Assembly: GCF_011752815.1 (NCBI RefSeq)
Contig: NZ_VWWV01000002.1
Coordinates: forward strand, 930,001-994,000
Length of the DNA stretch: 64,000 nt
Direction: 5' to 3'
From: Enterobacter sp. Cy-643
Lineage (GTDB): Bacteria > Pseudomonadota > Gammaproteobacteria > Enterobacterales > Enterobacteriaceae
Position 1 is the stretch's first letter. The number at the start of each line of letters is the position of its first letter. Position numbers and translations under genes: made by a program. Shown piece by piece: positions 1 through 8,756 of this stretch. A model generated the notes under the pieces. The model searched no databases and was not told where the DNA came from. It saw only the letters and a list, made by a program, of their open reading frames with translations.

Positions 1-676
1 CGGTACCGTTCACAGTAATCAGTGAAGTAATGGTATACGCCGTATCAACCTCCACAAAGTTTATCTGTGATGCGACAGACGCAAATAACGAAATGGCTGA
101 TGCCGCAGTAACCAGTACCGTTTCAGCCGTGGTATTCGTAATATCAAGAATATAGCTGCCGTTGCTATCAGTCTGGCCGAAGGCTGCAGACAACTTTGCC
201 CCGCCAGAAGTGCTGAAAGCGGTAAAGGTGAGAAACTGGCCGGGAACAGGCACATTGCCCTGCTTCAGGCTATATACGATTCTGTTAGCCGTCACGCCAT
301 CAGCCCGAGAATTATCAACCTGTACTGATTCGGTCAGGGTGATGACATCTGCCTTTTCTAAAAATTCACTATTTACATTAGCCATATGAACTTCCTCCAC
401 TAAGCATGTACCGTTAACATTAACTAAGCCACTTACTTCACTGCGTAAAGAAACAGTGCAAGTACCCAATGCATTTGTCTTTGCTGCAATAGTTTGAGAA
501 CCATTGCTAAATGATGCCCCCGTCACTGAGGTACTGAACAATACGTCGACACCATATTGATGCAAACCATCTGCCATGACATGGGCCGTAATTTCATTTG
601 TATCAATATTATTAGCAAATGCTCCCGCTGTAGACGTTAGCGTAAACTCCACATTTGCTAGCCTTTTATTTGACAT
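1..676 (-). CDS. Ig-like (Big_1/invasin-type) repeat protein, partial
   Basis: The reading frame is open from an ATG at 676 to the window edge, giving 225 residues with no stop; the C-terminus lies outside. A good ribosome site (AAGGAATT) precedes the ATG. Two Ig-like modules are visible, about residues 6-95 and 105-210. The second has the look of a bacterial Big_1 domain (a VDNSRADGVTANRI stretch followed by alternating hydrophobic strands). There is no signal peptide, so export, if any, would need another route. It is the last of three same-strand genes for modular beta-rich proteins. A structural or adhesive role is inference. Confidence 0.7.
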   Translation of the reverse strand, partial: MSNKRLANVEFTLTSTAGAFANNIDTNEITAHVMADGLHQYGVDVLFSTSVTGASFSNGSQTIAAKTNALGTCTVSLRSEVSGLVNVNGTCLVEEVHMANVNSEFLEKADVITLTESVQVDNSRADGVTANRIVYSLKQGNVPVPGQFLTFTAFSTSGGAKLSAAFGQTDSNGSYILDITNTTAETVLVTAASAISLFASVASQINFVEVDTAYTITSLITVNGT

Positions 677-759
677 AAATAATTCCTTATTGATAGCCTT
701 CATCATAAAAATGAAAGCCAATCAATTATCGATGTATTAATAAAAACTCAGATTGATGA

Positions 760-2814
760 CTAGTTAAAACCACTGAATGACAAGTCCACTACTTCATATA
801 CATCATCACTATCTTTTGATGTGATAATTACGCTGGCTGAAATAACATCCTGAAGGGATAAAATATTGATCTGGGCTGAACCATCCAGATGTAATGGAAC
901 GATAACACTTTCGCCCATACCATAACCCTCAACGTACAGCGGGTACGGCACACTCACCGTAAGCGATGAAATTATAGCTGTACTGTAGGTGTTGTGGCCG
1001 GTGGTATCTATCTTGATATAAATACTGCACGGTGTTAATCCATCTGATAATGCATTCGTTGTATTAGCAATAGCATTAACTCTGCCTTGCCCAACTTTAT
1101 AATTACTAAAGAAAAGGGGATAATCAAATTTCTCAGCACTGTTAATAACATTATATATCTGGAGATTAATATTACCAAGAATAACAGATTGCACTCTAAA
1201 GCGTTGCACACCGGAGGCATCAATTGTGAAAGTGAAACTACTATTTCCACTCTCAAGTATCGTAGCCCCTGCAGAGCAAGTTACGTTGTAGGTGTTACCC
1301 ACCGGAGCTTTAATAAATCCATAGTTAAATGGAGTCACGTTTATCGCACTGCTGTCGTAAACAGGTGAGTTACGGGTTCCTCTTAAGATAAACTCTTGCT
1401 TGGGCACGTTCGCTATTAATGCGCTTTGCACATAGGATGAATATTCTCCCGCGGCACTACTGAGAACGCTATAGCGAGCCTCAAGTGTCCCATTGTTACC
1501 GACGGCTAAGGCGATATTCTGAGGTGCATTAACTGACTGAGAACCAGCCTGTACGGCTGTAAAAGTGTTCTCATAATCGGCACCGGGCACACTCTCTCCG
1601 CTTTCATCAGCCCCATTAATGGTTAATGCTATTTGATCCCCTGGAGAAATAAGCGTGTAGGGTAACAATATTTTTACGGCGTTGTCGGTAACAATATCAT
1701 TGTATTGAATGATGTTATCTATTGCCTGAGTAAAAATGGGGGCTGGCAGAAGTATTTCACTGAGCAAGTCAATGAATACAGATCCCGTGTACGAGACATG
1801 GTAAATACCATTTTGGTCTGTAACTTTATAATAAACATCAAGCAAACCTTGCTCAATGCGCTCGGCTATATAAGCTGACAAAATAATATTTACAACATTA
1901 TTCCCTACATCACTTGCCGAGACGAAGTATGGCAACCTGCCAGTTATAACCTGTTGACCAGAGTTATCGTACCCGCTCCAGATAAAGGTAATTTCATCCC
2001 CGGCAGCCATGTCAGCATAGGCGTTAATATATATTCTGATCCCCTGAGAAATGGTTTGCTTCGTTAACCAACCGTTTATAGCATCCTTAAATATTGGTTT
2101 TTCGAGAAAATTGACTTCACCATTCAGCACGACACTGGATTCAAATGAAAGTGCATGACTTCCGTCCGAGCTGCGCGTTACCCGGTAGAACGCAACCGCA
2201 CGGATACCATCAGGCAGGAAAATTTTGGATTCAGGTATTAATGTCTGGTAACCCGCGAGGAGGTCGGCATACACCACCGTATGCATTTCACTAAAACTAG
2301 CTTCTGAAATAAGCTCCCCAACGGTATCGTAGAGTAAATAATTCAGCTCTACGCTATCACCAACCTCCATGCCATTATAAGACGGGACATGAACATGCGT
2401 GCCCTCGTTTTGCAATACGGTTTCATGTAAGAGCACGCCATCTGTGGCATCTAAAAATTCAGGTTGCTCAAGTGTGCGAGTACCATCCCGACTGACAATA
2501 GCTATTGTTTTGGATGAAGTTGAAGGATTCTGAGCAACATCCGTGGCCGTGTAATACACAAAATAAATACCATCAGGGACCTGGTCTTCTGGAATTAAAA
2601 ACTCTATATTTTTACCCACTGTCTCAGCGGTGACCACCCGAGCCATAGAGTAGAGCGTATCAAAATGAATAACAATTTGATCGCCCAGCGCCATATTGCT
2701 GTAGGCCGGAACCAGGACGTACACGTAGCCATCAACAAGATCATCACCGTCAATAATCCCATTATTGTTCATCTGCGGCAGCCAGGGTGCACGCAGATCT
2801 CTATTCCGTATCAT
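760..2814 (-). CDS. Large protein of tandem Ig-like modules, unrecognised family
   Basis: This 684-residue protein appears to be built from four tandem modules of about 110-120 residues (roughly 8-108, 115-232, 236-352, 356-472) and a different C-terminal part. Each module follows one pattern: a proline start, a valine-rich strand, a Y-x-x-M-x-x-GD turn, a hydrophobic strand ending in an IPE-like step, a DG turn, then Y-x-V/A-T-D and serine-rich strands. The same module recurs in the next gene upstream (2880-3962). No signal peptide or membrane segment is visible. I do not recognise a named family; a beta-sandwich surface or filament protein is the likeliest reading. Confidence 0.75.
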   Translation of the reverse strand: MIRNRDLRAPWLPQMNNNGIIDGDDLVDGYVYVLVPAYSNMALGDQIVIHFDTLYSMARVVTAETVGKNIEFLIPEDQVPDGIYFVYYTATDVAQNPSTSSKTIAIVSRDGTRTLEQPEFLDATDGVLLHETVLQNEGTHVHVPSYNGMEVGDSVELNYLLYDTVGELISEASFSEMHTVVYADLLAGYQTLIPESKIFLPDGIRAVAFYRVTRSSDGSHALSFESSVVLNGEVNFLEKPIFKDAINGWLTKQTISQGIRIYINAYADMAAGDEITFIWSGYDNSGQQVITGRLPYFVSASDVGNNVVNIILSAYIAERIEQGLLDVYYKVTDQNGIYHVSYTGSVFIDLLSEILLPAPIFTQAIDNIIQYNDIVTDNAVKILLPYTLISPGDQIALTINGADESGESVPGADYENTFTAVQAGSQSVNAPQNIALAVGNNGTLEARYSVLSSAAGEYSSYVQSALIANVPKQEFILRGTRNSPVYDSSAINVTPFNYGFIKAPVGNTYNVTCSAGATILESGNSSFTFTIDASGVQRFRVQSVILGNINLQIYNVINSAEKFDYPLFFSNYKVGQGRVNAIANTTNALSDGLTPCSIYIKIDTTGHNTYSTAIISSLTVSVPYPLYVEGYGMGESVIVPLHLDGSAQINILSLQDVISASVIITSKDSDDVYEVVDLSFSGFN

Positions 2815-2879
2815 CTTGATCTCCCCAATATTGGAATGCTGACACCGGCAGAAGCGCCGGCGCCAGGTTTTCCTTTTAT

Positions 2880-3962
2880 TTATTTTTTGGTCGGTGGGAC
2901 GACATCCACGTAGTATGTTTTTTCAGTAGAGGCATGAAGTTTTTGGTCTTTTTCAATCACCATTTCATAAGAGATCTTGATGGTCCCCTCGCCCAGGGCA
3001 TAAAGCAGATCTCGCAGGGCATTTCCTTCATCATTGTAATCATCATCCAGAACGATAATGGAATTCTCTGCCCCTTCAGGATCTACCGGGAATGAAAACA
3101 CGCGACTGGCCGCAGGAATCTCTACCGCACCGCGATAAGATTTCCAGTAAATATTACATATGGAGTCTTCACGAGCCGCAGCATTCACAACCTTACCTTC
3201 ATATAATCCATCAAGCTGGACCTCGACCCCAGTGGCGGCCAGGGCGACGTTAATGGTGAGGTTATTACTATCCGCACGGGGGATAGAGACTGGCGGCAGG
3301 TCGACAATCGTGGCCGATGAGCTATCCCTGACGACTTCGAGTTCAACAATATTTGAGAATGAAGAGTTGCCGGAATTATCGGTAATATAAAAGGCGCTCG
3401 CATGGGTGCCTGAAGTCAGGTATGACTCCGGAACAGAAACGGCAATACTATTGATAGCAGAGCTTTGTTCCGACTGTTTGAGTACGGCATTATCGCCAAA
3501 ATGAAATCCGACGACGTTACCCACTTCAGGTGAGGCAATTGGCACAATGGCATAAACGCCCGCGGCAACGTCGGCTTCAGTCACTCTGCCATCCGTTGCG
3601 ATGGGGAAAGTATGGTTTCTTAAGGTCGGGGACACCATAAAGACAGAATCTGTCTTAGTCACCGATGCCTGCCCGCTGGTTTCGATTTTAGAGACCTTGA
3701 TGCTGACAACCTGCGGCACGCCTGCTTTAAATTTGATTTTTGCAGTTGCGGCACCTTCGTAGTTGGTTTCAAGGTTAATGATGTTAGAGTTACTCCCAAT
3801 CCAAACGCCTACTGCGGTATCGACTTCCATGCGGACGGCTATTTCACGCTGCGGCAGCAAAGACTCGGCATCAACCACGCGAGCCGTCACTCCAAACGGA
3901 ATTTCACTCCAGGTATTTGCCCATGTTGAGCTTTCAAAAGAAATACCAATAAGATCTGCCAT
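2880..3962 (-). CDS. Ig-like modular protein, first of a three-gene set
   Basis: It encodes 360 residues. The ATG at 3962 is chosen because an AAGGAGATTATA ribosome site precedes it; a longer frame reaches 4007 without one. The N-terminal third looks like a beta domain. Residues of about 115-215 match the repeated module of the 684-residue neighbour (a GNVVGFHFGD turn, then a VPESYL step, then YITDNSGNSS). The C-terminal third is another beta-rich region. No signal peptide is seen. Gaps of 65 and 83 bp to the next two genes suggest one operon. Function unknown. Confidence 0.75.
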   Translation of the reverse strand: MADLIGISFESSTWANTWSEIPFGVTARVVDAESLLPQREIAVRMEVDTAVGVWIGSNSNIINLETNYEGAATAKIKFKAGVPQVVSIKVSKIETSGQASVTKTDSVFMVSPTLRNHTFPIATDGRVTEADVAAGVYAIVPIASPEVGNVVGFHFGDNAVLKQSEQSSAINSIAVSVPESYLTSGTHASAFYITDNSGNSSFSNIVELEVVRDSSSATIVDLPPVSIPRADSNNLTINVALAATGVEVQLDGLYEGKVVNAAAREDSICNIYWKSYRGAVEIPAASRVFSFPVDPEGAENSIIVLDDDYNDEGNALRDLLYALGEGTIKISYEMVIEKDQKLHASTEKTYYVDVVPPTKK

Positions 3963-3994
3963 TATAATCTCCTTACTATTTATTAATGGATATA

Positions 3995-4231
3995 TTAAAA
4001 ACGCCACCCCGGAAAATCACTATTATTTACCGGCATGCCTTCCAGCTGGCTGATTAAAAAAATGGCGCGTTCAATGCCACCATCAAATCCCCCCTGGAGT
4101 GGCATCTTTAGTTGTTTAAACAGTGTCCAGACCATTTGAATACACTGGCGCTGGTTAAATGAACACTGGTTTATAACAAAATCAATAATCAGTCTGTTTT
4201 TATCTTTAATGAATGCGACGTCATTGCCTGC
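3995..4231 (-). pseudogene. Remnant of a decayed coding sequence, 3' end only
   Basis: A frame of 78 codons ends in TAA at 3995-3997 and has protein-like composition (for example QMVWTLFKQLKMPLQGG and a C-terminal NNSDFPGWRF), yet it has no plausible start codon. It is bounded upstream by two adjacent in-frame stops (TGA TAA, at about 4232-4237), and further stops follow in that frame. This reads as the 3' end of a gene whose 5' part is lost or frameshifted. Family not recognised. An artefact of chance composition is possible but less likely given its coherence. Confidence 0.4.
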
Positions 4232-4592
4232 TTATCAGTGGCCAATATTAACAATCTGGTGGAATCACAACCCTATGAGATGAATAAACCCATATCATTA
4301 ATCCCCTCTGGTCGACGAGAAATAAGTTTAATCCAATTATAAGTTAAAGCCACATAGAATAGCTCAGCACAACAAAATCGATATTTTTAGGCTTTAGCAT
4401 AACCCCCCCTCTGCACAAATGGTTGCAAACACCATAAAGCAGAAAGAATTCAGTAAATAACTCTGCAGTAGAACTTATCTCAGAATTAACAACCACCAGA
4501 ATTGATGGTATATAAAACAATCATTGGTTAACAACAAGTTAAATACACCTCTTTTGCTTTATATAATATAGTGCCTGACAGTCTTTACTTAC
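4232..4592. other. AT-rich intergenic stretch
   Basis: About 360 bases between the decayed ORF and the stop of the PapI/FaeA-like gene. It is strongly AT-rich, with only very short frames. It probably holds the promoter of the Ig-like operon. No repeat or operator was recognised. Confidence 0.5.
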
Positions 4593-4880
4593 TTAAAGAC
4601 TTTTCAGACACCATTCGTGACACTTTTCATTTTTTTTACAGTCGACAACATTATTTTTTTCCAACTTCATCAAATAATGTCGTGCGGTATAGATAGATAA
4701 GTTACATTTATCTGCAATTTCTTTCGTATTTAATACTCTACCGCCTGAGTCAAGCAGACAATCAGCCACGGCATTGAAAGCGTGCTGATTTCTTATGGAA
4801 CAATCTGAGACATAGTTCTTTCTCCAACTGTCTCTATCTATCTTCCGTGAAACCAAATTTTTTAAGGCTGAATCTGACAT
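4593..4880 (-). CDS. PapI/FaeA-family winged-helix regulator
   Basis: A small protein of 95 residues from ATG 4880; a GTG at 4892 would add four residues. The C-terminal half has the winged-helix pattern of FaeA/PapI fimbrial regulators: a GGRVLNTKEIADKCNLS helix-turn-helix, then TARHYLMKLEKNNVV as recognition helix and wing. Relatives work with Lrp at Dam-methylation sites to switch fimbrial operons. The N-terminus (about 45 residues) is longer than in PapI. It is divergent from the MarT-like gene and lies 1.5 kb from the first fimbrial cluster, which has its own PapI-like gene at 9339-9578. Target unknown. Confidence 0.7.
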   Translation of the reverse strand: MSDSALKNLVSRKIDRDSWRKNYVSDCSIRNQHAFNAVADCLLDSGGRVLNTKEIADKCNLSIYTARHYLMKLEKNNVVDCKKNEKCHEWCLKSL

Positions 4881-5099
4881 GGTCGTTCTCACGTTTCTTA
4901 TTGCTGCTGAATGACCATTATTCTATTCCTTAATAGCCTCAATCAGTGCCTTGCATCGTCAATAATCAAAAATACAGAACAATATATCGTAAATTCACTA
5001 TACATACACAACAATCATATTGAAGACGGCGTAATGTTTGATAGCATCATTTTTTTTAATATACTTCCAAACATAGAGTTCCAACTGGATGTTGCAAGT

Positions 5100-5870
5100 A
5101 TGTTTTATATATTAAACGGTGATGTAAAATTTAAACCTGAGGACGGAATGATTTGGAAGGAAAAAAACTCAGGAGCCGATGACCCTTTGACACTGACATT
5201 AACCGAGTGCCGTTTACTTGAATTTCTTATCAAGGAAAAAGGCCGGGTTGTTTCCAGAAATGAAATTTTTGAAGAGGTATGGGAGAAGTGGGGACTTGAA
5301 GGTTCTAATAATAGTCTCAATCATTTCATATCCCGTTTAAGAAAAGTTTTGGCTGCCTGTGAGTTACCTGATGGCTGCATCCAGACTATTCCCAGAATCG
5401 GCTTTATGCTGACGGATGAAATCAACATTAAGATGGTGGAAGAAGCTCAACCTAAGGCCAGTGAAATGTCGCCATCTCCCGGCGAAACTGAAATTCTTTC
5501 AAGGTCAAAGCTTAAAATTTGGCTAATCCCCGCCTTCACAGCCATATTATCTTTAGCGGTAGTGGCCTTAAGGAATGAGGATCCTGTACCCATTAGAACA
5601 GCCTTGATTGGACATATTCTGAACTGCGATGTCAAATCCCTGACACCATCTCTGGATATAAGTAAGCAGTCGTTGCTTAAAAACACAGAAATGATGGCGG
5701 CCGCAGTTGGGCTAAACTGTAACTTACCGGGTACAATTTTTGTATTTCTTGACAAAAAATCGATTTTCTCTGAGAGAGGAGTGATTTTTCTTTCTCATTG
5801 TACAGGCAAAGAAAATGAAATCACTGATTGCTCAAACTTCATGGATGGCAATTGGAACGGGGTCCAGTAA
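5100..5870 (+). CDS. ToxR/CadC/MarT-like membrane-anchored winged-helix regulator
   Basis: From ATG 5100 it encodes 256 residues. This start puts the usual YILNGDVKF opening of CadC/MarT-type proteins at the N-terminus. The frame is open back to 4911, and ATG 5034 is an alternative; none has a strong ribosome site. An OmpR-type winged helix spans about residues 30-105 (LTECRLLEFLI, then GRVVSRNEIFEEVW, then NSLNHFISRLRK). One membrane helix lies at about 139-157, followed by a periplasmic part of about 100 residues with several cysteines. The family binds DNA from the membrane in response to envelope signals. The FidL-like gene overlaps its stop, as in the Salmonella MarT-FidL pair. Confidence 0.8.
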   Translation: MFYILNGDVKFKPEDGMIWKEKNSGADDPLTLTLTECRLLEFLIKEKGRVVSRNEIFEEVWEKWGLEGSNNSLNHFISRLRKVLAACELPDGCIQTIPRIGFMLTDEINIKMVEEAQPKASEMSPSPGETEILSRSKLKIWLIPAFTAILSLAVVALRNEDPVPIRTALIGHILNCDVKSLTPSLDISKQSLLKNTEMMAAAVGLNCNLPGTIFVFLDKKSIFSERGVIFLSHCTGKENEITDCSNFMDGNWNGVQ

Positions 5871-6361
5871 TGAACAAAACATCTCAATACATTGTTGCCA
5901 GCATAATTTCCGTCTTAATGATCATTGCGGCTACAGCATACGTTTACTATAAAAAAAATCTTGCCCCCGATCTTACCTGCACCTCTTACTTTCAAAAAAC
6001 CAACAACACCCCACCACACACTTTCTCTCTGGCCGCCAGCTATGACTTCTCTTTCAAACATGATGGATCAGGCATTATCTCCGCTGGAGGTGATATCGTT
6101 TTTGATAATACAAATCACTCTCTCAATCGCCGCGCGTCAGTTAAAATAAGACCCGTACAGGATGGGATATGGCAAATAATATCTATAAAGGAAATGAAGC
6201 TGGCTGGAGACACAACGCCTGATGAAGTCTATTTAAAATATTTTTATGATCAGGGGAAAAATTCAGGCCGATATTTTTCGATCAAAAAACTAAATGAGAA
6301 ATACTGGCTTATTGGGAGCCTTCGCTACCCGGCATTCATGTGCAAAAATGAACGGGAGTAA
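5870..6361 (+). CDS. FidL-like small inner-membrane protein
   Basis: It encodes 163 residues. The start ATG overlaps the TAA of the MarT-like gene (TAATG), pointing to translational coupling; an in-frame upstream start at 5828 is unlikely. One membrane helix lies at about residues 7-27. The rest should be periplasmic, with strand-rich sequence, a cysteine just after the helix and another near the C-terminus (FMCKNERE). Position and architecture match FidL-type partners of MarT-like regulators. Such proteins are thought to modulate the regulator; the exact function is not established here. Confidence 0.65.
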   Translation: MNKTSQYIVASIISVLMIIAATAYVYYKKNLAPDLTCTSYFQKTNNTPPHTFSLAASYDFSFKHDGSGIISAGGDIVFDNTNHSLNRRASVKIRPVQDGIWQIISIKEMKLAGDTTPDEVYLKYFYDQGKNSGRYFSIKKLNEKYWLIGSLRYPAFMCKNERE

Positions 6362-6375
6362 AAGCAATTAAATAC

Positions 6376-6413
6376 GAATACCAGATCATATGATAACGTG
6401 CTCACTGGTATTC
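6376..6413. repeat. Inverted repeat between convergent genes
   Basis: GAATACCAG (6376-6384) pairs perfectly with CTGGTATTC (6405-6413). The loop contains a palindrome ATCATATGAT (6385-6394). It covers the stop codon of the last fimbrial subunit and the gap to the FidL-like gene. No T-run follows on either strand, so terminator function is uncertain. Confidence 0.4.
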
Positions 6414-6926
6414 CGCTTTGAGGATGGCCTTCGCGGTGAAAGGGCCTTCCGTCAATTCAACACCTTCCCGCTGGACCAGAACGGCCTCAACTTTAGGCAA
6501 TACAGTTCCGTTAATATTGATTGCGGTCAGCAGCGGAAATGCCTTGCCATCAGCATAGAGTTTTATACCCAAATCGCTTTTTTCTGCCGTTTGTAAGGTG
6601 GCGTTGTCGCTATCAAAATCAACGGCCAGACCGGTGACCTTAAGGGTCAGTTGCCATGCGTCATTATATGCATCGCAAGTTAGATCCAATACTATTTCCT
6701 GCCGATACTGCCCGCTGGCGACTTTTTTGACCCCAATACTATTACCAAAGTCCACATTAATAACTTCGTTGTTATTTAAACGGCAAGGGGGCGGGGCAAT
6801 AACCGTTCCAACGATCTCGATGTTATTATCGGCCCCCAGACTCACTGAGGACATAAGAAGCAAAGGCACAGATAAAAAAAGTTTAAAAAAATATTTGATA
6901 CCGTGAATTGACTTAGTCAGGTACAT
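6402..6926 (-). CDS. Fimbrial subunit, last gene of the first fimbrial cluster
   Basis: It encodes 174 residues from ATG 6926, preceded by GGAGAGAAAA; a TTG at 6941 would add five. A signal peptide of about 30 residues ends near SLGAD. The mature part has pilin marks: an early cysteine in APPPCRLNN, VDFGNSIGV, a second cysteine in LTCDAYN, and a C-terminal strand ending in AEYQ. It is the last of three similar subunits with short or overlapping junctions. Probably a minor subunit in the periplasm or at the fimbrial tip. Confidence 0.8.
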   Translation of the reverse strand: MYLTKSIHGIKYFFKLFLSVPLLLMSSVSLGADNNIEIVGTVIAPPPCRLNNNEVINVDFGNSIGVKKVASGQYRQEIVLDLTCDAYNDAWQLTLKVTGLAVDFDSDNATLQTAEKSDLGIKLYADGKAFPLLTAININGTVLPKVEAVLVQREGVELTEGPFTAKAILKAEYQ

Positions 6927-6941
6927 TTTTCTCTCCAGCAA

Positions 6942-7436
6942 TTACGGGTAGGCAATCTCTAAGGTTAGCGGCGATCTAAATGCGCCAGTTGGCACTGTGG
7001 ATGTCAGAACACCCAGCCTGGCGACCATATTGATGTATCCTTTCGCCAGATATTGCTCCTCCATCAGAGACCAATCGTTTGGTTTGAGATAGGGATTCGA
7101 CACGCTATCCAGGTGAATCGCAACCCCCAACCCATCGAGACCGGTCTGAAAATACTGCAATGGAGACTGCGCTGCTGGAGTGCCTGATATTCGCAAATTT
7201 AATTTTTGAGCAGCGTTACTCCCGCAGTCCACATCAACTTTAAAAGCTTTGGTTTGGTTCTGTACCCGAGTCGATAAGATCTCCTCGAAATCTACTATCA
7301 CCGTCGAGTTACCGTTCACAATGCAGGGCTCATCTTCAATTAAAATACCTTTAAAGGTTACCTCTGTATCCCCTCTCGCGGGCAATACAAGACTGCATAC
7401 AAAAAAAACAAGAGTGCCTGTTAGCCATTGCTTCAT
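6942..7436 (-). CDS. Minor fimbrial subunit
   Basis: It encodes 164 residues from ATG 7436, which has GAGAG upstream; the ATG at 7451 overlaps the previous stop but lacks a ribosome site. The signal peptide ends near LPARGD. Pilin features: DEPCIVNGNSTVIVDF with the first cysteine, VDVDCGS with the second, and a C-terminal donor-strand-like TLEIAYP. The opening (TFKGILIEDEPC) parallels both flanking subunits, so the trio probably arose by duplication. Role in fimbrial assembly is inferred from family and context. Confidence 0.8.
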   Translation of the reverse strand: MKQWLTGTLVFFVCSLVLPARGDTEVTFKGILIEDEPCIVNGNSTVIVDFEEILSTRVQNQTKAFKVDVDCGSNAAQKLNLRISGTPAAQSPLQYFQTGLDGLGVAIHLDSVSNPYLKPNDWSLMEEQYLAKGYINMVARLGVLTSTVPTGAFRSPLTLEIAYP

Positions 7437-7447
7437 CTTGAACTCTC

Positions 7448-7948
7448 TCATTGGTATTCGAAAACCATAGTGGCGAAACCATTAAATGCTCCGGCGCTTA
7501 ACTGGCTGGCATCATTGGTGACGGGTACAGCATAGAGTGATGGTTGTGCCGGATAATAAAAATTGATGAATTCACCAGGAATTAACGCTTCCGTGCCCTT
7601 GTAAAGCTTGATTCCCAAATTGGGGTAGTTTGTTTTTAATATGTCAGCAGTCCAGGCGGTTTCGCCCCTTATAGCTAACCTGATCGCATAACTCGAGAGG
7701 CTTTTACAAGTCAGGTTGTATTTTATTTCCTCTCGGAAATTGATGCCATCTATCTGCCGGGTGACAACGCTATCACCAAAATCTACGGTGATAGTATTTC
7801 CATCGGCAACGGTACACTCTGGAGCATCCACCAATATTCCGGTAATGGTGACAATCGTCTGATCGCCCTCTTCTGCTGCAAAAACCGCAAACGATAGCAG
7901 GGTGCTCAGCAACAGGCCTCTATTAAAAAAACGACAATAAAAACGCAT
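7448..7948 (-). CDS. Fimbrial subunit of the first cluster
   Basis: It encodes 166 residues from ATG 7948 (CAAGGGTGATGTG precedes it; GTG 7951 is an alternative). The signal peptide ends near VFAAEEG. Two cysteines (APECTVADG and LTCKSL), a VDFGDSVV strand and a C-terminal MVFEYQ give the pilin fold with the terminal strand used in chaperone complementation. It starts just after the second chaperone gene stops and overlaps the next subunit by 3 bases, so it is co-transcribed. Confidence 0.82.
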   Translation of the reverse strand: MRFYCRFFNRGLLLSTLLSFAVFAAEEGDQTIVTITGILVDAPECTVADGNTITVDFGDSVVTRQIDGINFREEIKYNLTCKSLSSYAIRLAIRGETAWTADILKTNYPNLGIKLYKGTEALIPGEFINFYYPAQPSLYAVPVTNDASQLSAGAFNGFATMVFEYQ

Positions 7949-7952
7949 CACA

Positions 7953-8756
7953 TCACCCTTGCCTGAAAGCCGTAGTCACTGGTTTGTGTCCAACCTGTTT
8001 TGGTGCTTCAACAGATCCAGCTTTACAGACAGAATGTTGGCAGGTGAATGTCAGCAATCGTTGGCTGCCATAATCGTTCACAAACATTAATACCGGCGTG
8101 GTGCCTAGTTCATCAGCCGGAATTGCCAGGGGCGTCTTGCTTTTCGGCTCAACCATCACAGGTTGAAAATTGCTCATGCCATGCGTCCCGGTCGACTGGC
8201 GGGCTTCGACAAAAGTAAAATAATAAGGCGTGGGGTTAACTATTTCGTATTGATTCCCCTGCCTGTTTAAAGTCAAAGTCATTGTGCCTGGCACTGCGTC
8301 TGCCATCACATCCACTTTAAGCGCTGCCGGACGATAAAAAATCTTCATCCGGATTTGCATGGCCAGCATCAGGCTATTTTTTTTATCGCTCTTGGGCGGT
8401 ATTTCACGCAAATTTAAGTAGAACACGCTTTCGCGGTCTTTAGGCAGTTGAGAAACTTCCGGTAATGCCTGAACGCGTACTGCAGTTTTAGACCCGGCCT
8501 CAACGCGCTGCATCGGGGGAAGCACCATCAAAGGGCCAGATAATTTTTTTTCCTGTTCATCTTCTATCCATCCCTGGGCCAGGTACGGATCTTGTGTATT
8601 ACGGTTTGCAATGGTCAGACTTACAGACTTATCGCCTTCATTAAAAATAAGACGTGAACGATCTACTGATAATGCAGCCTGAGCACTAACTGGAATAAGT
8701 AAATTTAGTACTAAAAGCGCAAACAGTTTTAGAGCTAGCAACATTCTTAGGTTCAT
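7953..8756 (-). CDS. Periplasmic fimbrial chaperone, second copy in cluster
   Basis: It encodes 267 residues, with a strong AAGGGGGATTTA ribosome site. The signal peptide ends at VSAQA. PapD-like two-domain fold: ALSVDRSRLIFNEGDKS in the first strand, then LPKDRESVFYLNLREIPP and IFYRPAAL, the family signature regions. It is followed by three subunits and no usher. The single usher of the cluster (11503-14013) would have to serve both chaperones, or this one is specialised for the three downstream subunits. Confidence 0.9.
   Translation of the reverse strand: MNLRMLLALKLFALLVLNLLIPVSAQAALSVDRSRLIFNEGDKSVSLTIANRNTQDPYLAQGWIEDEQEKKLSGPLMVLPPMQRVEAGSKTAVRVQALPEVSQLPKDRESVFYLNLREIPPKSDKKNSLMLAMQIRMKIFYRPAALKVDVMADAVPGTMTLTLNRQGNQYEIVNPTPYYFTFVEARQSTGTHGMSNFQPVMVEPKSKTPLAIPADELGTTPVLMFVNDYGSQRLLTFTCQHSVCKAGSVEAPKQVGHKPVTTAFRQG

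Noticed and set aside
4911-5099. Longer N-terminus for the MarT-like protein
   Set aside because: The extra 63 residues do not fit the family, whose DNA-binding domain begins near the N-terminus; kept as an alternative only.
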